Shown in pieces: positions 45,349 to 54,052 of a stretch of 64,000 nt of DNA; the stretch's first letter is position 1; every line of letters begins with the position of its first letter. A model generated the notes under the pieces. It had not been told where the DNA came from, made no database searches, and saw only the letters and a program-made list of their open reading frames with translations. A program made the translations under genes and the position numbers. Origin of the DNA: Cryobacterium arcticum. Its GTDB lineage: Bacteria; Actinomycetota; Actinomycetes; Actinomycetales; Microbacteriaceae. The stretch is from assembly GCF_003185895.1 (NCBI RefSeq), contig NZ_QHLY01000012.1, positions 248,001-312,000 of the forward strand, read 5' to 3'.

Positions 45349-45402
45349 AGTCGTGCCGCCGCGTGGAACATAATTCCGCAGAAAGGGCCGGGCGGCACGA
45401 CT
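45349..45402. terminator. Long hairpin with an embedded operator-like palindrome
   Basis: Arms AGTCGTGCCGCC (45349-45360) and GGCGGCACGACT (45391-45402) are perfect complements. The 30-base loop carries GGAACATAATTCC (45365-45377), close to the kduD operator. It lies between convergent kduD and the GST-like gene and may end transcription in both directions. Confidence 0.6.
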
Positions 45403-45415
45403 CCGACCTGATGGG

Positions 45416-46423
45416 CTACAGCGCCGGCACGCGTTCGCCCTCGAGGGGCGCGTCCGGCGGGGTGCCGTCGCCGAACGGCCGGCCGCCCAGTGCCTCGCGG
45501 CCGTGCGGGGTGAGCCAGACGGCGGCATCCGGACCCTTAGGCACAATGCCAGTGGGGTTGATATCGCTGTGGGTCACGTAGTAGTGCTTCTTGATCTGCT
45601 CGAAGTCGATGGTGTCGCCGAATCCCGGCGTCTGGAACAGGTCGCGGGCGTAGGCCCAGAGCACCGGCATCTCGCTGAGCTTGTTGCGGTTGCACTTGAA
45701 GTGGCCGTGATAGACCGCGTCGAACCGGGCCAGGGTGGTGAACAGCCGGATATCCGCTTCGGTGATGGTGTCGCCCACCAGGTAACGCTGGCCGGACAGT
45801 CGCTCTTCGAGCCAGTCCAGGCGTGCAAAGAGTGTGTTGTAGGCGCGCTCGTACGACTTCTGACTGCCGGCGAAGCCACATTTGTAGACCCCGTTGTTGA
45901 CGTCGTGAAAGATCAGCTCGGCCACCTGGTCGATCTCCGCGCGCAAGGCCTCGGGGTAGAGGTCGGGGGCGCCGGGTCGGTGATAGTCAACCCACTCGGT
46001 TTCGAGGTCGATCGTGATTTGCGGATAGTTGTTGGTCACGACCTTGCCGCTGGGCACATCCACGATCACCGGCACTGTGATGCCGCGCTGGTAGTCGGGG
46101 AAGCGGGCGAAGTAGGCCCGTTGGATGCGGTCGATGCCGAGGACCGGGTCGACGCCGTCGGGGTCTAGGTCGAAGGTCCAACTGTTCTTGTCGTGGGTCG
46201 GTCCGGGCAGGCCGAGGGAGATGACGTTCTCCAGTCCCAGTAGACGACGCACGATCGCCGTGCGGTTCGCCCACGGGCAGGCCCGGGCTGCCACCAGTCG
46301 GTAGCGCCCCGGTTCGACCGGCCAGCCGTCGCGGCCATCGCGAGTGATGCGGTCCTCGATGTAGTTGGTGTCGCGGTTGAAGGCTTGGCCGGGTTCCACG
46401 TAGCTGGGAGTGAGATTGCTCAT
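45416..46423 (-). CDS. Glutathionyl-hydroquinone-reductase-like GST (xi class)
   Basis: A 335-residue Xi-class glutathione-transferase-like protein (YqjG/ECM4 family). The thioredoxin-fold catalytic motif ARACPWANR has Cys49; the C-terminal helical domain contains VYKCGFAGSQKSYERAY and the family motif ADIRLFTTLARFDAVYHGHF. Actinobacteria lack glutathione, so mycothiol is the likely thiol. It would reduce thiol-conjugated hydroquinones. The ATG has TAGCGT 6 bp upstream (leaderless type). Confidence 0.88.
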   Translation of the reverse strand: MSNLTPSYVEPGQAFNRDTNYIEDRITRDGRDGWPVEPGRYRLVAARACPWANRTAIVRRLLGLENVISLGLPGPTHDKNSWTFDLDPDGVDPVLGIDRIQRAYFARFPDYQRGITVPVIVDVPSGKVVTNNYPQITIDLETEWVDYHRPGAPDLYPEALRAEIDQVAELIFHDVNNGVYKCGFAGSQKSYERAYNTLFARLDWLEERLSGQRYLVGDTITEADIRLFTTLARFDAVYHGHFKCNRNKLSEMPVLWAYARDLFQTPGFGDTIDFEQIKKHYYVTHSDINPTGIVPKGPDAAVWLTPHGREALGGRPFGDGTPPDAPLEGERVPAL

Positions 46424-46429
46424 AAGAGA

Positions 46430-46435
46430 ACGCTA
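46430..46435 (-). promoter_or_regulatory. -10 box for leaderless GST-like gene
   Basis: TAGCGT on the minus strand, 6 bp before the ATG at 46423. Confidence 0.55.
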
Positions 46436-46489
46436 CGCGACAACCCCGTGCGTATGCATGGAAAACCGACCCGGGTGGGGAGGAGCCGA

Positions 46490-46786
46490 TCAGCCGCGCA
46501 GATGATGAAGCGGCCAGCCGGTCGCTGTGGTGAGGGTCTCGAGTAGCGCCTGGGCCGCGGCGTGTGCCTCCGCAGTGCCGCGTAGGTCGTAGACGTCGAT
46601 CGCGAGCGGAGGAGCCTCACCGAACTTCGGGGTGTCCACCTCGACCCGACCTCCTTCCGGCAGGGCCACGAAGGCGTGCGCCGTGTGTGCGCCCGACACC
46701 GCCGAATTCAGGGCGGTTGCGATGACCCGCAAGGTATCCGGGGAGGTCATGTGGATGTCGGCGACGATTGTGGCGAGGTGGTCCAT
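46490..46786 (-). CDS. Small hypothetical protein
   Basis: A 98-residue soluble protein (MDHLATIVADIHMTSPDTLR at the start, IDVYDLRGTAEAHAAAQALL near the end). GAAGGA lies a few bases before the ATG at 46786. I do not recognise the family. Confidence 0.6.
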   Translation of the reverse strand: MDHLATIVADIHMTSPDTLRVIATALNSAVSGAHTAHAFVALPEGGRVEVDTPKFGEAPPLAIDVYDLRGTAEAHAAAQALLETLTTATGWPLHHLRG

Positions 46787-46976
46787 GGCTGTCCTTCGGT
46801 TTGTCGGGAACAGGGCCAGCGTAACCCGAGCCGACGCGGCGGTGACCGCTGGGCCGACACGGGCCTTGCGCTGGCACCTCATCCCGGATATTCACGACCT
46901 CAACGGATGCGATGAGCACCCGGCTACCGGTCCGTCCCCACAACCCCGCATCGGACTCCTGGAAGGGATTGTCAAC

Positions 46977-47855
46977 ATGGTCGCAGCTGAACCGCCCACT
47001 CTCACGGACTGGGAGGTCGACGAAATTGACCGGGCCAATGCGTCCGGACTCACTCCCGTGGTGTTCGTGCACGGACTCTGGCTGCTCTCGAGTAGCTGGA
47101 AGCCGTGGCGTGACCTGTTCGAAGCCAATGGCTTCATCACCATCGCGCCCGGCTGGCCCGACGACCCGCGCACGGTCGAGGAGGCGTACGAGTCGCCCGA
47201 TGCCTTCGCCCACAAGATGGTGCAGCAGGTCACCGACCACTATCTGGGGGCCATCTCCCGACTCACGCTCAAGCCCGCCGTGATCGGGCACTCCTTCGGC
47301 GGCCTGATCGCGCAGAAGCTGGCCGGCGAGGGGGTGGCATTCGCCACCGTGAGCATCGACAACGCCCCGTTCAAGGGAGTGCTGCCGTTGCCGGCCTCCG
47401 CCCTCAAATCGGCCGCTCCCGTGCTCGGCAATCCGGGCAACCGCGGAAAGGCGATCTCGCTCACCTTCGAGCAGTTCCAATACGGCTGGGCCAACAACCT
47501 CGACCTGGCCGAAGCGAAGCACCTTTACAGCGAATACCACGTGCCCGCCGCCGGTGCGCCGCTGTTCCAGGCGGCGGTGGCCAACTTCAATCCGTTCGGC
47601 GGTGAGACCCGGGTGGATACGAAGAATCCCGACCGCGGCGCCCTGCTCGTGCTGGCCGGCGAAAATGACAACACTGTTCCCCTGGCGATCACCCGCGCGA
47701 GCTACAAGCTGCAGGCCAGGAACGAGGGCATCACCGAGATCACCGAGATCCCCGGTCGCGGGCACTCCCTCGTGATCGACAGCGGGTGGCGCGATGTGGC
47801 CGATTTGGCTTTCGGGTTCATCAGCCGGTTCGTACCGGCCCGATCGGCCGGCTGA
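46977..47855 (+). CDS. Alpha/beta hydrolase (lipase/esterase-like)
   Basis: A 292-residue alpha/beta hydrolase with VVFVHGLWLLSSSWKPW (oxyanion loop), nucleophile elbow GHSFGGL, acid in LAGENDNTVPL and catalytic His in GRGHSLVID. GGAAGGGA lies about 8 bp before the ATG at 46977; the upstream open frame is not convincing. The segment NPFGGETRVDTKNPDRGALL is seen in members often annotated as lysophospholipase-like. Substrate unknown. Confidence 0.83.
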   Translation: MVAAEPPTLTDWEVDEIDRANASGLTPVVFVHGLWLLSSSWKPWRDLFEANGFITIAPGWPDDPRTVEEAYESPDAFAHKMVQQVTDHYLGAISRLTLKPAVIGHSFGGLIAQKLAGEGVAFATVSIDNAPFKGVLPLPASALKSAAPVLGNPGNRGKAISLTFEQFQYGWANNLDLAEAKHLYSEYHVPAAGAPLFQAAVANFNPFGGETRVDTKNPDRGALLVLAGENDNTVPLAITRASYKLQARNEGITEITEIPGRGHSLVIDSGWRDVADLAFGFISRFVPARSAG

Positions 47856-47904
47856 CTCCGCGGCAGCGAAGTGGTCGGCCCGGATCGACAGAGCGGAGGG
47901 CACA

Positions 47905-49377
47905 ATGAGCGCACGATTCCCGATCATTTACGTGCGCGGGTTCGCCGGTGGCCAGGGCGCCATCGACGCCGCGGCGGATGACCCGTTCTACGGTCTCAAT
48001 GAAGGGTCAGTACACGTGCGGGTGGGAGCGAACGGTACTCCGCGGTTCCACCAGTATGAAGGGCCGCTGATCCGGCTGATCAAGGACCAGGGCTACGACG
48101 TGCGCATCGAGGGCAGTCAGCAGCAGGTGCTGCTCGATGCCGAGCCAGGCACGCTGCGCACCGACTCGGTGTGGATCTACCGGTTCTACGATGCGGCGGC
48201 CCGCACCTTCGGCACTCCGCCGCGACCGTACGACATCCGTTCGGCCGCGAAAGGGCTGGTCGACTTCATCTGGCTCGTGCGGGAGAAGACCCTCGGCCAC
48301 CCGCCGGTGTATCTGGTGGCGCATTCGATGGGTGGGTTGATCTGCCGCACCGCGTTGCAGGTGGGGCTGAAGGACCCGCGTATGTCGGTCTCTAAGCTGT
48401 GCACCATCGGCACGCCGCACGGTGGCATCGACCCGCAACTCGGTGGACCGATCGGCGGCTGGATCATCAATACCTTCGGCCCGCAGGGGTCGCGCATCTT
48501 CGCCCCGGAGTACATGCGGGAATACCTCTATCCCGACGATGCCCCCGGGCCGGCCAACGGCGACACCCGGCGGCTGAGCGGCGCGTTCACCCCGGACCGA
48601 GTGCTCAGCATCGTGGGCACCAACGCGCGCGACTATGACGTGGCAGCCGGGCTGTCCAGCACACTGATGGGCGTGCAGAGCGACGGGCTGGTCGCCATCC
48701 GCAACGCTTACGTGGTGGGGTCGGCGCGCGCCTATGTGCATCGGTCGCACTCGGGCCGGTATGGCCTGGTGAACTCAGAAGAGGCGTACCAGAACCTCAA
48801 ACGCTTTCTCTTCGGCACCCTGCGAGTTGAGATCGGGTTGCAGGGGTTGAGCTTCGAGGACGCCCGGGTCTGGCAGGCGGAGGTGCGGTTGGCGATTCGC
48901 AAGCTCCCGGTGCTCATCCACGAGCAGACGGCAGACCACTACTGCCCGGTTGACCTGAATGCGGAGGCGAAAAGGATTCCCACGCCGATGTCACCGGTTC
49001 CGTTGATCACGGCCTTCCTGATTCCCACGGCCCAGCACGTGGCGCGATATGCGCTCGACCTCAAGCTGCTCTCGCTCGAAGAGCGCGGCGGGCTGTTCGG
49101 CTTCGGCGAGCACCTCGAACAAATCGGGGACTGGCAGGACTCGCTCATCATTGAGGTACAACTCACCGAGGCCGGCGCCCTCGCCCACATTCAATGGGAG
49201 TGGAACAGCACTCTGGTGGAGCGGCCCGGCGCCGCCGAACTCTCCAACACCCTGGAGTGGGCGTCGGGACGGGCCGCAGACGGCAGCTGGCATCCGGTCA
49301 TTCCGTTGCCCAACGTGGCTGCGCGGCTGCTGGGCGACGAGGCCGCGCTGGCGCTCACGGTCACGCACTGGCAGTGA
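47905..49377 (+). CDS. PGAP1-like lipase/esterase with C-terminal beta-domain
   Basis: A 490-residue protein. The N-terminal half is an alpha/beta hydrolase with FPIIYVRGFAGGQ (oxyanion loop), nucleophile elbow AHSMGGL near residue 140, and IGTPHGG as in PGAP1/lipase-2 proteins. The C-terminal 170 residues are a separate, strand-rich domain I do not recognise. GGAGGG lies 5-6 bp before the ATG at 47905. No signal peptide is present, so it is probably cytoplasmic. Confidence 0.77.
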   Translation: MSARFPIIYVRGFAGGQGAIDAAADDPFYGLNEGSVHVRVGANGTPRFHQYEGPLIRLIKDQGYDVRIEGSQQQVLLDAEPGTLRTDSVWIYRFYDAAARTFGTPPRPYDIRSAAKGLVDFIWLVREKTLGHPPVYLVAHSMGGLICRTALQVGLKDPRMSVSKLCTIGTPHGGIDPQLGGPIGGWIINTFGPQGSRIFAPEYMREYLYPDDAPGPANGDTRRLSGAFTPDRVLSIVGTNARDYDVAAGLSSTLMGVQSDGLVAIRNAYVVGSARAYVHRSHSGRYGLVNSEEAYQNLKRFLFGTLRVEIGLQGLSFEDARVWQAEVRLAIRKLPVLIHEQTADHYCPVDLNAEAKRIPTPMSPVPLITAFLIPTAQHVARYALDLKLLSLEERGGLFGFGEHLEQIGDWQDSLIIEVQLTEAGALAHIQWEWNSTLVERPGAAELSNTLEWASGRAADGSWHPVIPLPNVAARLLGDEAALALTVTHWQ

Positions 49378-49510
49378 CCACATGCTGTCCGCGGCTGTCC
49401 GCGGCTGGCCTCGCGCTCCGGCCGGGACAGGTCGATAATCGAGTCACGATAAAGCAACCCAAGATCAATGTGGATCTGGACGCCTGGTCCGGACAGTGAG
49501 GAGTATCACC

Positions 49511-49933
49511 ATGAGCACGAAGCTCAACCCCTATCTCGGCTTCCGTGACAACGCCCGACAGGCCATGGAGTTCTACCAGACCGTTTTCGGCGGCGACCTG
49601 ACCGTGAGTACGTTCCGGGACTTCCACGCCAGCGAGGACCCGGCCGAGTTAGACAAGGTCATGCACTCCGCGCTCGAGACCCCCACCGGGTTCAACCTGA
49701 TGGCGTCTGACACCCCGAATTCGATGGACTACAAGCCGGGCAACAACTACTCGGTATCGCTGAGCGGCGAGGACGAGACGGAGCTGCGCGGGTACTGGGA
49801 CAAACTGGCCGATGGCGGTGCCGTGACCCTGCCGCTGGAGAAGGCGCCGTGGGGCGACAGCTTCGGCATGTGTGTCGACAAATTCGGGGTGGCGTGGATG
49901 ATCAACATCGCCGGAACGCCTCCCGCGCAGTAG
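49511..49933 (+). CDS. VOC-family protein (PhnB-like)
   Basis: A 140-residue PhnB/3-demethylubiquinone-methyltransferase-like VOC protein (LNPYLGFRDNARQAMEFYQT; FGGDLTVSTFRDF; WGDSFGMCVDKFGVAWMINI). GAGGAG lies 7 bp before the ATG. These proteins lack an assigned reaction in most cases. It is followed by another VOC gene 44 bp downstream. Confidence 0.85.
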   Translation: MSTKLNPYLGFRDNARQAMEFYQTVFGGDLTVSTFRDFHASEDPAELDKVMHSALETPTGFNLMASDTPNSMDYKPGNNYSVSLSGEDETELRGYWDKLADGGAVTLPLEKAPWGDSFGMCVDKFGVAWMINIAGTPPAQ

Positions 49934-49977
49934 GCTCCGTTCGTCCGGCTGGAACGAATGTCTTGGAGGCTGTGCCC

Positions 49978-50418
49978 ATGTCGCGAATCATGCGGTTCGA
50001 TCACGTCGGAGTCACGGTGCGGGATCTCGAGCGGGTGACGGCGTTCTTCGTGGGCCTCGGCCTTGAGATCGAGGGCCGCGCATTCGTGGAGGGCGAGTTC
50101 ATCGACACCGTCATTGCGATCCCGGACTCCCGCACGGAGATCGTCATGATGAAGGCACCCGGGGGAGGTACCGGAGTGGAGTTGTCCAGCTTCGTTCGGC
50201 CCGACCCCGTTCCGGGTTCGGCCGACGCCATGGCCAACGAGCTCGGGCTGCGCAGTTTGTCGTTCGAGGTCGACGACCTCCAGGCACGGGTGGACCGGCT
50301 CGCCGCGGACGGGTATGGTCTGGTCGGCGGCATCGGTGAGTACGAGGATGTCTGGCGGATGGCGTACGTGCGCGGTCCGGAGGGCATCATCGTTGCCTTG
50401 GCCGAGCGGATCGGCTGA
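49978..50418 (+). CDS. VOC-family protein (glyoxalase-like)
   Basis: A 146-residue VOC protein with FDHVGVTVRDLERVTAFFVG and VRGPEGIIVALAERIG. The metal ligands of glyoxalase I can be placed at the FDH His and the C-terminal strand. GGAGG precedes the ATG at 49978. It is the second of two tandem but dissimilar VOC genes. Confidence 0.85.
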   Translation: MSRIMRFDHVGVTVRDLERVTAFFVGLGLEIEGRAFVEGEFIDTVIAIPDSRTEIVMMKAPGGGTGVELSSFVRPDPVPGSADAMANELGLRSLSFEVDDLQARVDRLAADGYGLVGGIGEYEDVWRMAYVRGPEGIIVALAERIG

Positions 50419-50448
50419 TATCACCGCCGGTGAGCGGCGCTGGTGCGA

Positions 50449-50904
50449 TCACATACCCTTCGGGAAGCCCATCGAGCGCAACTCCGGGGCCAGGTTCTGC
50501 CATTGCCACACGCGTTCGGCGTCACGGGCGCCCTCACCGCCGTGCAGGCCGAGCGCCTTGGCAGCGTAGGTCGCCGCGTGCGGCGCATGATTGAACATGT
50601 GAGCGACAGCAACGGCTTGCCCCGCTGCGCGCGCAGCAGCAACGGCGGCCATCGCGCCCGCGTCGTTCGCATCGCGTGCCGCGGCGTGAGCCGCGAAAGC
50701 GGCGTTGCGGCAGGCAGTCATCGGGAGCTCGCCGCGCTCCCACGCGCGCAAGGCGGCGATCGCCGCGCGGGGCCGATCATCGCGGGGCCGCAACTCCTCG
50801 AAGATCGGCAGGGCGCGTTCGGCGGATGCCGCCGCCCAGCGCGCGATCGCGTGGTGAATCGGCGGCTGGGGGTTGGCCCATTTCTCGTGCGGTTGTCCGT
50901 CCAC
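50449..50904 (-). CDS. Imm-5-like putative immunity protein
   Basis: A 151-residue Ala-rich helical protein matching the pattern of the Imm-5-like family: RALPIFEELRPRDDRPRAAI, LRAWERGE, then repeated AAFAAHAAARDA-type helices and FNHAPHAATYAAKAL. Members are named immunity proteins from toxin-system surveys. No toxin gene is next to it here, so it is an orphan or has another function. Start GTG at 50904. Confidence 0.65.
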   Translation of the reverse strand: MDGQPHEKWANPQPPIHHAIARWAAASAERALPIFEELRPRDDRPRAAIAALRAWERGELPMTACRNAAFAAHAAARDANDAGAMAAVAAARAAGQAVAVAHMFNHAPHAATYAAKALGLHGGEGARDAERVWQWQNLAPELRSMGFPKGM

Positions 50905-51017
50905 CCCCTAATAGTCTCAGCTAGGCCGCTGCGCCGAGTCGTGGTTGGCTTGCCCGACGGATCCGCTTGGCTGCAGGCGGCCCTGCCAACCAGCGGAGTT
51001 TGGGACACACTGGTGGC

Positions 51018-52091
51018 GTGAACGAAATCCGGTGGGTGCTGCACGTCGATCTGGATCAGTTCATAGCGGCGGTCGAGGTGCTCCGGCGGCCGGAGCTTGC
51101 GGGCAAACCGATCATCGTCGGCGGCCGGGGCGATCCCACGGAGCGGGCTGTCGTGTCGACGGCGTCCTATGAAGCCAGGGCGTTCGGGGTGGGTTCCGGG
51201 ATGCCGCTCCGAATTGCGGCCCGAAAGGTGCCCGATGCGGTGATCCTGCCCGTCGATCACGAGGCATACCTCGCGGCATCCGACACCGTGATGGCCACCC
51301 TGCGCGATCAGCCCGGCGCTACCGTGCAGGTGTTGGGCTGGGACGAGGCCTTCCTGGGAGTAGGAACGCCCAATCCGGAGGACTACGCCCGGCGGGTGCA
51401 GGCCGCGGTTCTGGAGCGCACTCTCTTGCACTGCAGCGTGGGCATCGGCGACACCCTGGTGCGAGCCAAGGTCGCCACCGGGTTCGCCAAGCCGGCCGGC
51501 GTCTTCCGTCTCACGGCGGGCAACTGGCTCGACGTCATGGGCAGTCGGCCCACCCAAGACCTGTGGGGTGTGGGAGCCAAGGTGTCGGGCAGGCTGGCGA
51601 AACTCGGCATCACCACCGTCGCAGAACTTGCCGCCTCCGACCCCCAAGTCCTGGTTCCGGAGTTCGGGCCCAAGATGGGTCCGTGGTACGCGGAACTCGG
51701 CCGAGGGGATGGCGCGAGCGTGGTCGACGACACCCCGTGGGTCGCACGCGGGCATAGCCGGGAGACCACCTTCCAGCACGACCTGACCGACCCCGCCCAG
51801 GTGTCCGATGCTGTCATCGAACTGGCGGCGCGGGTTCTTGAGGACGTCCAGGCCGAAGGGCGGCCCGTGATCGGGCTGACCCTCAAGGTGCGTTATGCAC
51901 CATTCGTCACGACGACCCGCGCCCGGAAAATACCCGCAACCTCCGACCAGAACGAAATCCGTGCCCGGGCGCTCGACCTCGCGGCGGAGATTGAGGCGGG
52001 CCGGCCGATCCGGCTCCTGGGCCTGCGGGCCGAGATGGCCATGCCCGACGACGCCCGACAGGGACACACGCCGACCCGCGGCGGCTGGTGA
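51018..52091 (+). CDS. Y-family DNA polymerase (DinB/Pol IV type)
   Basis: A 357-residue translesion polymerase. The first catalytic motif is VLHVDLDQFIAAVE (two Asp), the second reads GWDEAFLGV where most Pol IV enzymes have SxDEA, and the thumb has HhH motif LWGVGAKVSGRLAKLGITT. The little finger spans about 235-340. There is no clear C-terminal clamp-binding peptide. The GTG at 51018 has CACACT 6 bp upstream. It probably synthesises across damaged bases. Confidence 0.85.
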   Translation: MNEIRWVLHVDLDQFIAAVEVLRRPELAGKPIIVGGRGDPTERAVVSTASYEARAFGVGSGMPLRIAARKVPDAVILPVDHEAYLAASDTVMATLRDQPGATVQVLGWDEAFLGVGTPNPEDYARRVQAAVLERTLLHCSVGIGDTLVRAKVATGFAKPAGVFRLTAGNWLDVMGSRPTQDLWGVGAKVSGRLAKLGITTVAELAASDPQVLVPEFGPKMGPWYAELGRGDGASVVDDTPWVARGHSRETTFQHDLTDPAQVSDAVIELAARVLEDVQAEGRPVIGLTLKVRYAPFVTTTRARKIPATSDQNEIRARALDLAAEIEAGRPIRLLGLRAEMAMPDDARQGHTPTRGGW

Positions 52092-52117
52092 CCGCGTCGG
52101 CCCGTCGGTCACGCCGG

Positions 52118-53020
52118 TCAGCGGGTGAGAGCTCCGGCAATGGTCTTGATCTGTGACAGCACCGCCTGCGCGTTGGCGCGCTCGAGGGTCTCGGGTCGAG
52201 CCAGGCAGTCGATGTAACGGCCCAGTTCGAGGCGGGCGAGCGGGCGAAGCACCAGTTGAGGGTGGTCGCGCAGGTCGGTCGTGTAGCGGGGCATCAGAGC
52301 GATGCAACCGCTCGCTTCGACAACGGAGGCGGCTACGGAGAACTCGTTGATCCGGTGCAGGATGCGCGCTTCACGGCCCCCGATTCCCGCAATCACCGAG
52401 AGAGCCTGCTTGAGCGGGAAGCCTTCGTGCACCGTGACCCAGGCCTCGTCGTGAAGGTCGGCCGGTTCGATCGCCCCTTTCGCAGCGAGGGGGTGGTCGC
52501 GTCGAACGGCGATATCCAGGGGCTCATACAGGAGCGGTTCCACCCGCACCGACCCCGGCCAGGGCGGGCTGCCGACCAGCCGGTGCGCGAGAACCAGATC
52601 ATGGTCGGCGGTGAGAGGAGGAAAATCCTCCTGAGCCACGTCGAAATCGCTCAACTGCACGTCAGGCTGCTCCGGACTCGCACACGCGGCGATCAGCGGG
52701 CCGAAAACGGCCTGGCCCGCGCTGTGGAACGCAGCCACGGAAACCGTTCCCCACCGATCGTCCTGAAAGCGCGCCACAGCCTGGTGGGCGCGTTCGAGCG
52801 CGACGTCCACGTCGATCGCCGCTCTCGCCAGAGCGCGCCCCGCGTCGGTCAGCACGGTCCTCCGCCCGTCCTTGTAGGTCAGTGGCGCAGCGGAGTGCCG
52901 TTGCAACGCACTGATTTGTTGCGACACCGACGAGGGTGTGACGTAGAGCGCCGCTGCGACGGCAGCGATGCTGCCCCTGTCGCCCAACTCTCTCAATGCC
53001 CGAAGTTGACCCAATTCCAT
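52118..53020 (-). CDS. LysR-family transcriptional regulator
   Basis: A 300-residue LysR regulator. The HTH is SIAAVAAALYVTPSSVSQQI, then the usual linker helix and a two-lobed effector domain. TAGTTT lies exactly 6 bp before its ATG. It is divergent from an EamA-family transporter, whose gene it probably controls. Confidence 0.87.
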   Translation of the reverse strand: MELGQLRALRELGDRGSIAAVAAALYVTPSSVSQQISALQRHSAAPLTYKDGRRTVLTDAGRALARAAIDVDVALERAHQAVARFQDDRWGTVSVAAFHSAGQAVFGPLIAACASPEQPDVQLSDFDVAQEDFPPLTADHDLVLAHRLVGSPPWPGSVRVEPLLYEPLDIAVRRDHPLAAKGAIEPADLHDEAWVTVHEGFPLKQALSVIAGIGGREARILHRINEFSVAASVVEASGCIALMPRYTTDLRDHPQLVLRPLARLELGRYIDCLARPETLERANAQAVLSQIKTIAGALTR

Positions 53021-53026
53021 AAGTTC

Positions 53027-53032
53027 AAACTA
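53027..53032 (-). promoter_or_regulatory. -10 box for leaderless LysR gene
   Basis: TAGTTT on the minus strand, 6 bp before the ATG at 53020, in the 72-bp gap shared with the divergent transporter gene. Confidence 0.5.
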
Positions 53033-53092
53033 AAGCATCCGGCACATAATCGCTTTCTTGTATTACGTTAGGTCCACCCCCACGATGGGAAC

Positions 53093-54052
53093 ATGCCCGC
53101 TCTCCTCAGTCGATTCCGCGTCGACTTGCTCCTGCTCCTGGTCGCCGCCACGTGGGGGTCGACCTACCTCGTGGCCAAGGAACTGGTCACGCCAGAATCC
53201 GTCGTGGCGCTTCTCGCCGTGCGGATGCTGCTCGCTGCGGCCCTGATGGCGGCAATCGTGGCCGCTGGGCGCGCCCGGATATCCGCGGCGGAACTGCGAG
53301 CGGGGGTGCTGCTCGGGATGATCTTGGCTGCCGTGTTCGCCTTCGAAACCTTCGGCATCGCGCACACCTCCGCGACCAATGCCGGACTCATCATCAGTTT
53401 GACGATCGTATTCACGCCGATCCTCGATTCCGCGCTCTCCGGGCGTCGGCTACCCGGCAGATTCTTCCTCGCCGCTGTGCTGGCCATAGCCGGGGTTGCC
53501 CTGCTGGCCAGCAGGGGCGCATTCCAGGCGCCGAGCCTCGGCGACCTGCTCGTCCTCGTGGCGGCGCTCGTTCGCGCCGTGCATGTCACCTCGATGTTCA
53601 GGCTCACCGGCAACGCCCCGATGAATTCGCTCCACCTCACCACGGTGCAACTAGCGACCTGCGCGCTCGTCTTCTCGGCAGCGTCACTGTTCTACGGCGA
53701 GTCGATTCCGCGGTTTGTTGCCCGTCTCGACCCCGGGAGCACGGTTCTGCTCCTCTACCTCGTCGTCGCGTGCACAGTCTTCGCGTTCCTCGTGCAGACC
53801 TGGGCGGTGCGGCGCACCTCGCCGTCGCGAGTGAGTCTGCTCCTGGGCACTGAACCCGTCTGGGCGGCGATCATCGGCATCACTGTCGCCCACGACTCCG
53901 TTACCTTCGCTGGCTACGTGGGGATCGCCCTGATCCTCGCCGGGACCGCGTGGGGCAGGTCAATCGAGCAACGACACCGCTCCGCCTCCACCGCCGAGCT
54001 ATCTGGTGTCGGCGCTCTCCAGAGTGGCAGCCCAGCTTCCCAGCAGCTGTAG
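53093..54052 (+). CDS. EamA/DMT-family transporter
   Basis: A 319-residue membrane protein with ten hydrophobic helices in two EamA repeats (LLVAATWGSTYLVAKELVTP; SLLLGTEPVWAAIIGITVAH). DMT proteins of this type export amino acids or related metabolites. It is divergent from a LysR gene. Its last 54 bp overlap the convergent regulator gene. Confidence 0.87.
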   Translation: MPALLSRFRVDLLLLLVAATWGSTYLVAKELVTPESVVALLAVRMLLAAALMAAIVAAGRARISAAELRAGVLLGMILAAVFAFETFGIAHTSATNAGLIISLTIVFTPILDSALSGRRLPGRFFLAAVLAIAGVALLASRGAFQAPSLGDLLVLVAALVRAVHVTSMFRLTGNAPMNSLHLTTVQLATCALVFSAASLFYGESIPRFVARLDPGSTVLLLYLVVACTVFAFLVQTWAVRRTSPSRVSLLLGTEPVWAAIIGITVAHDSVTFAGYVGIALILAGTAWGRSIEQRHRSASTAELSGVGALQSGSPASQQL

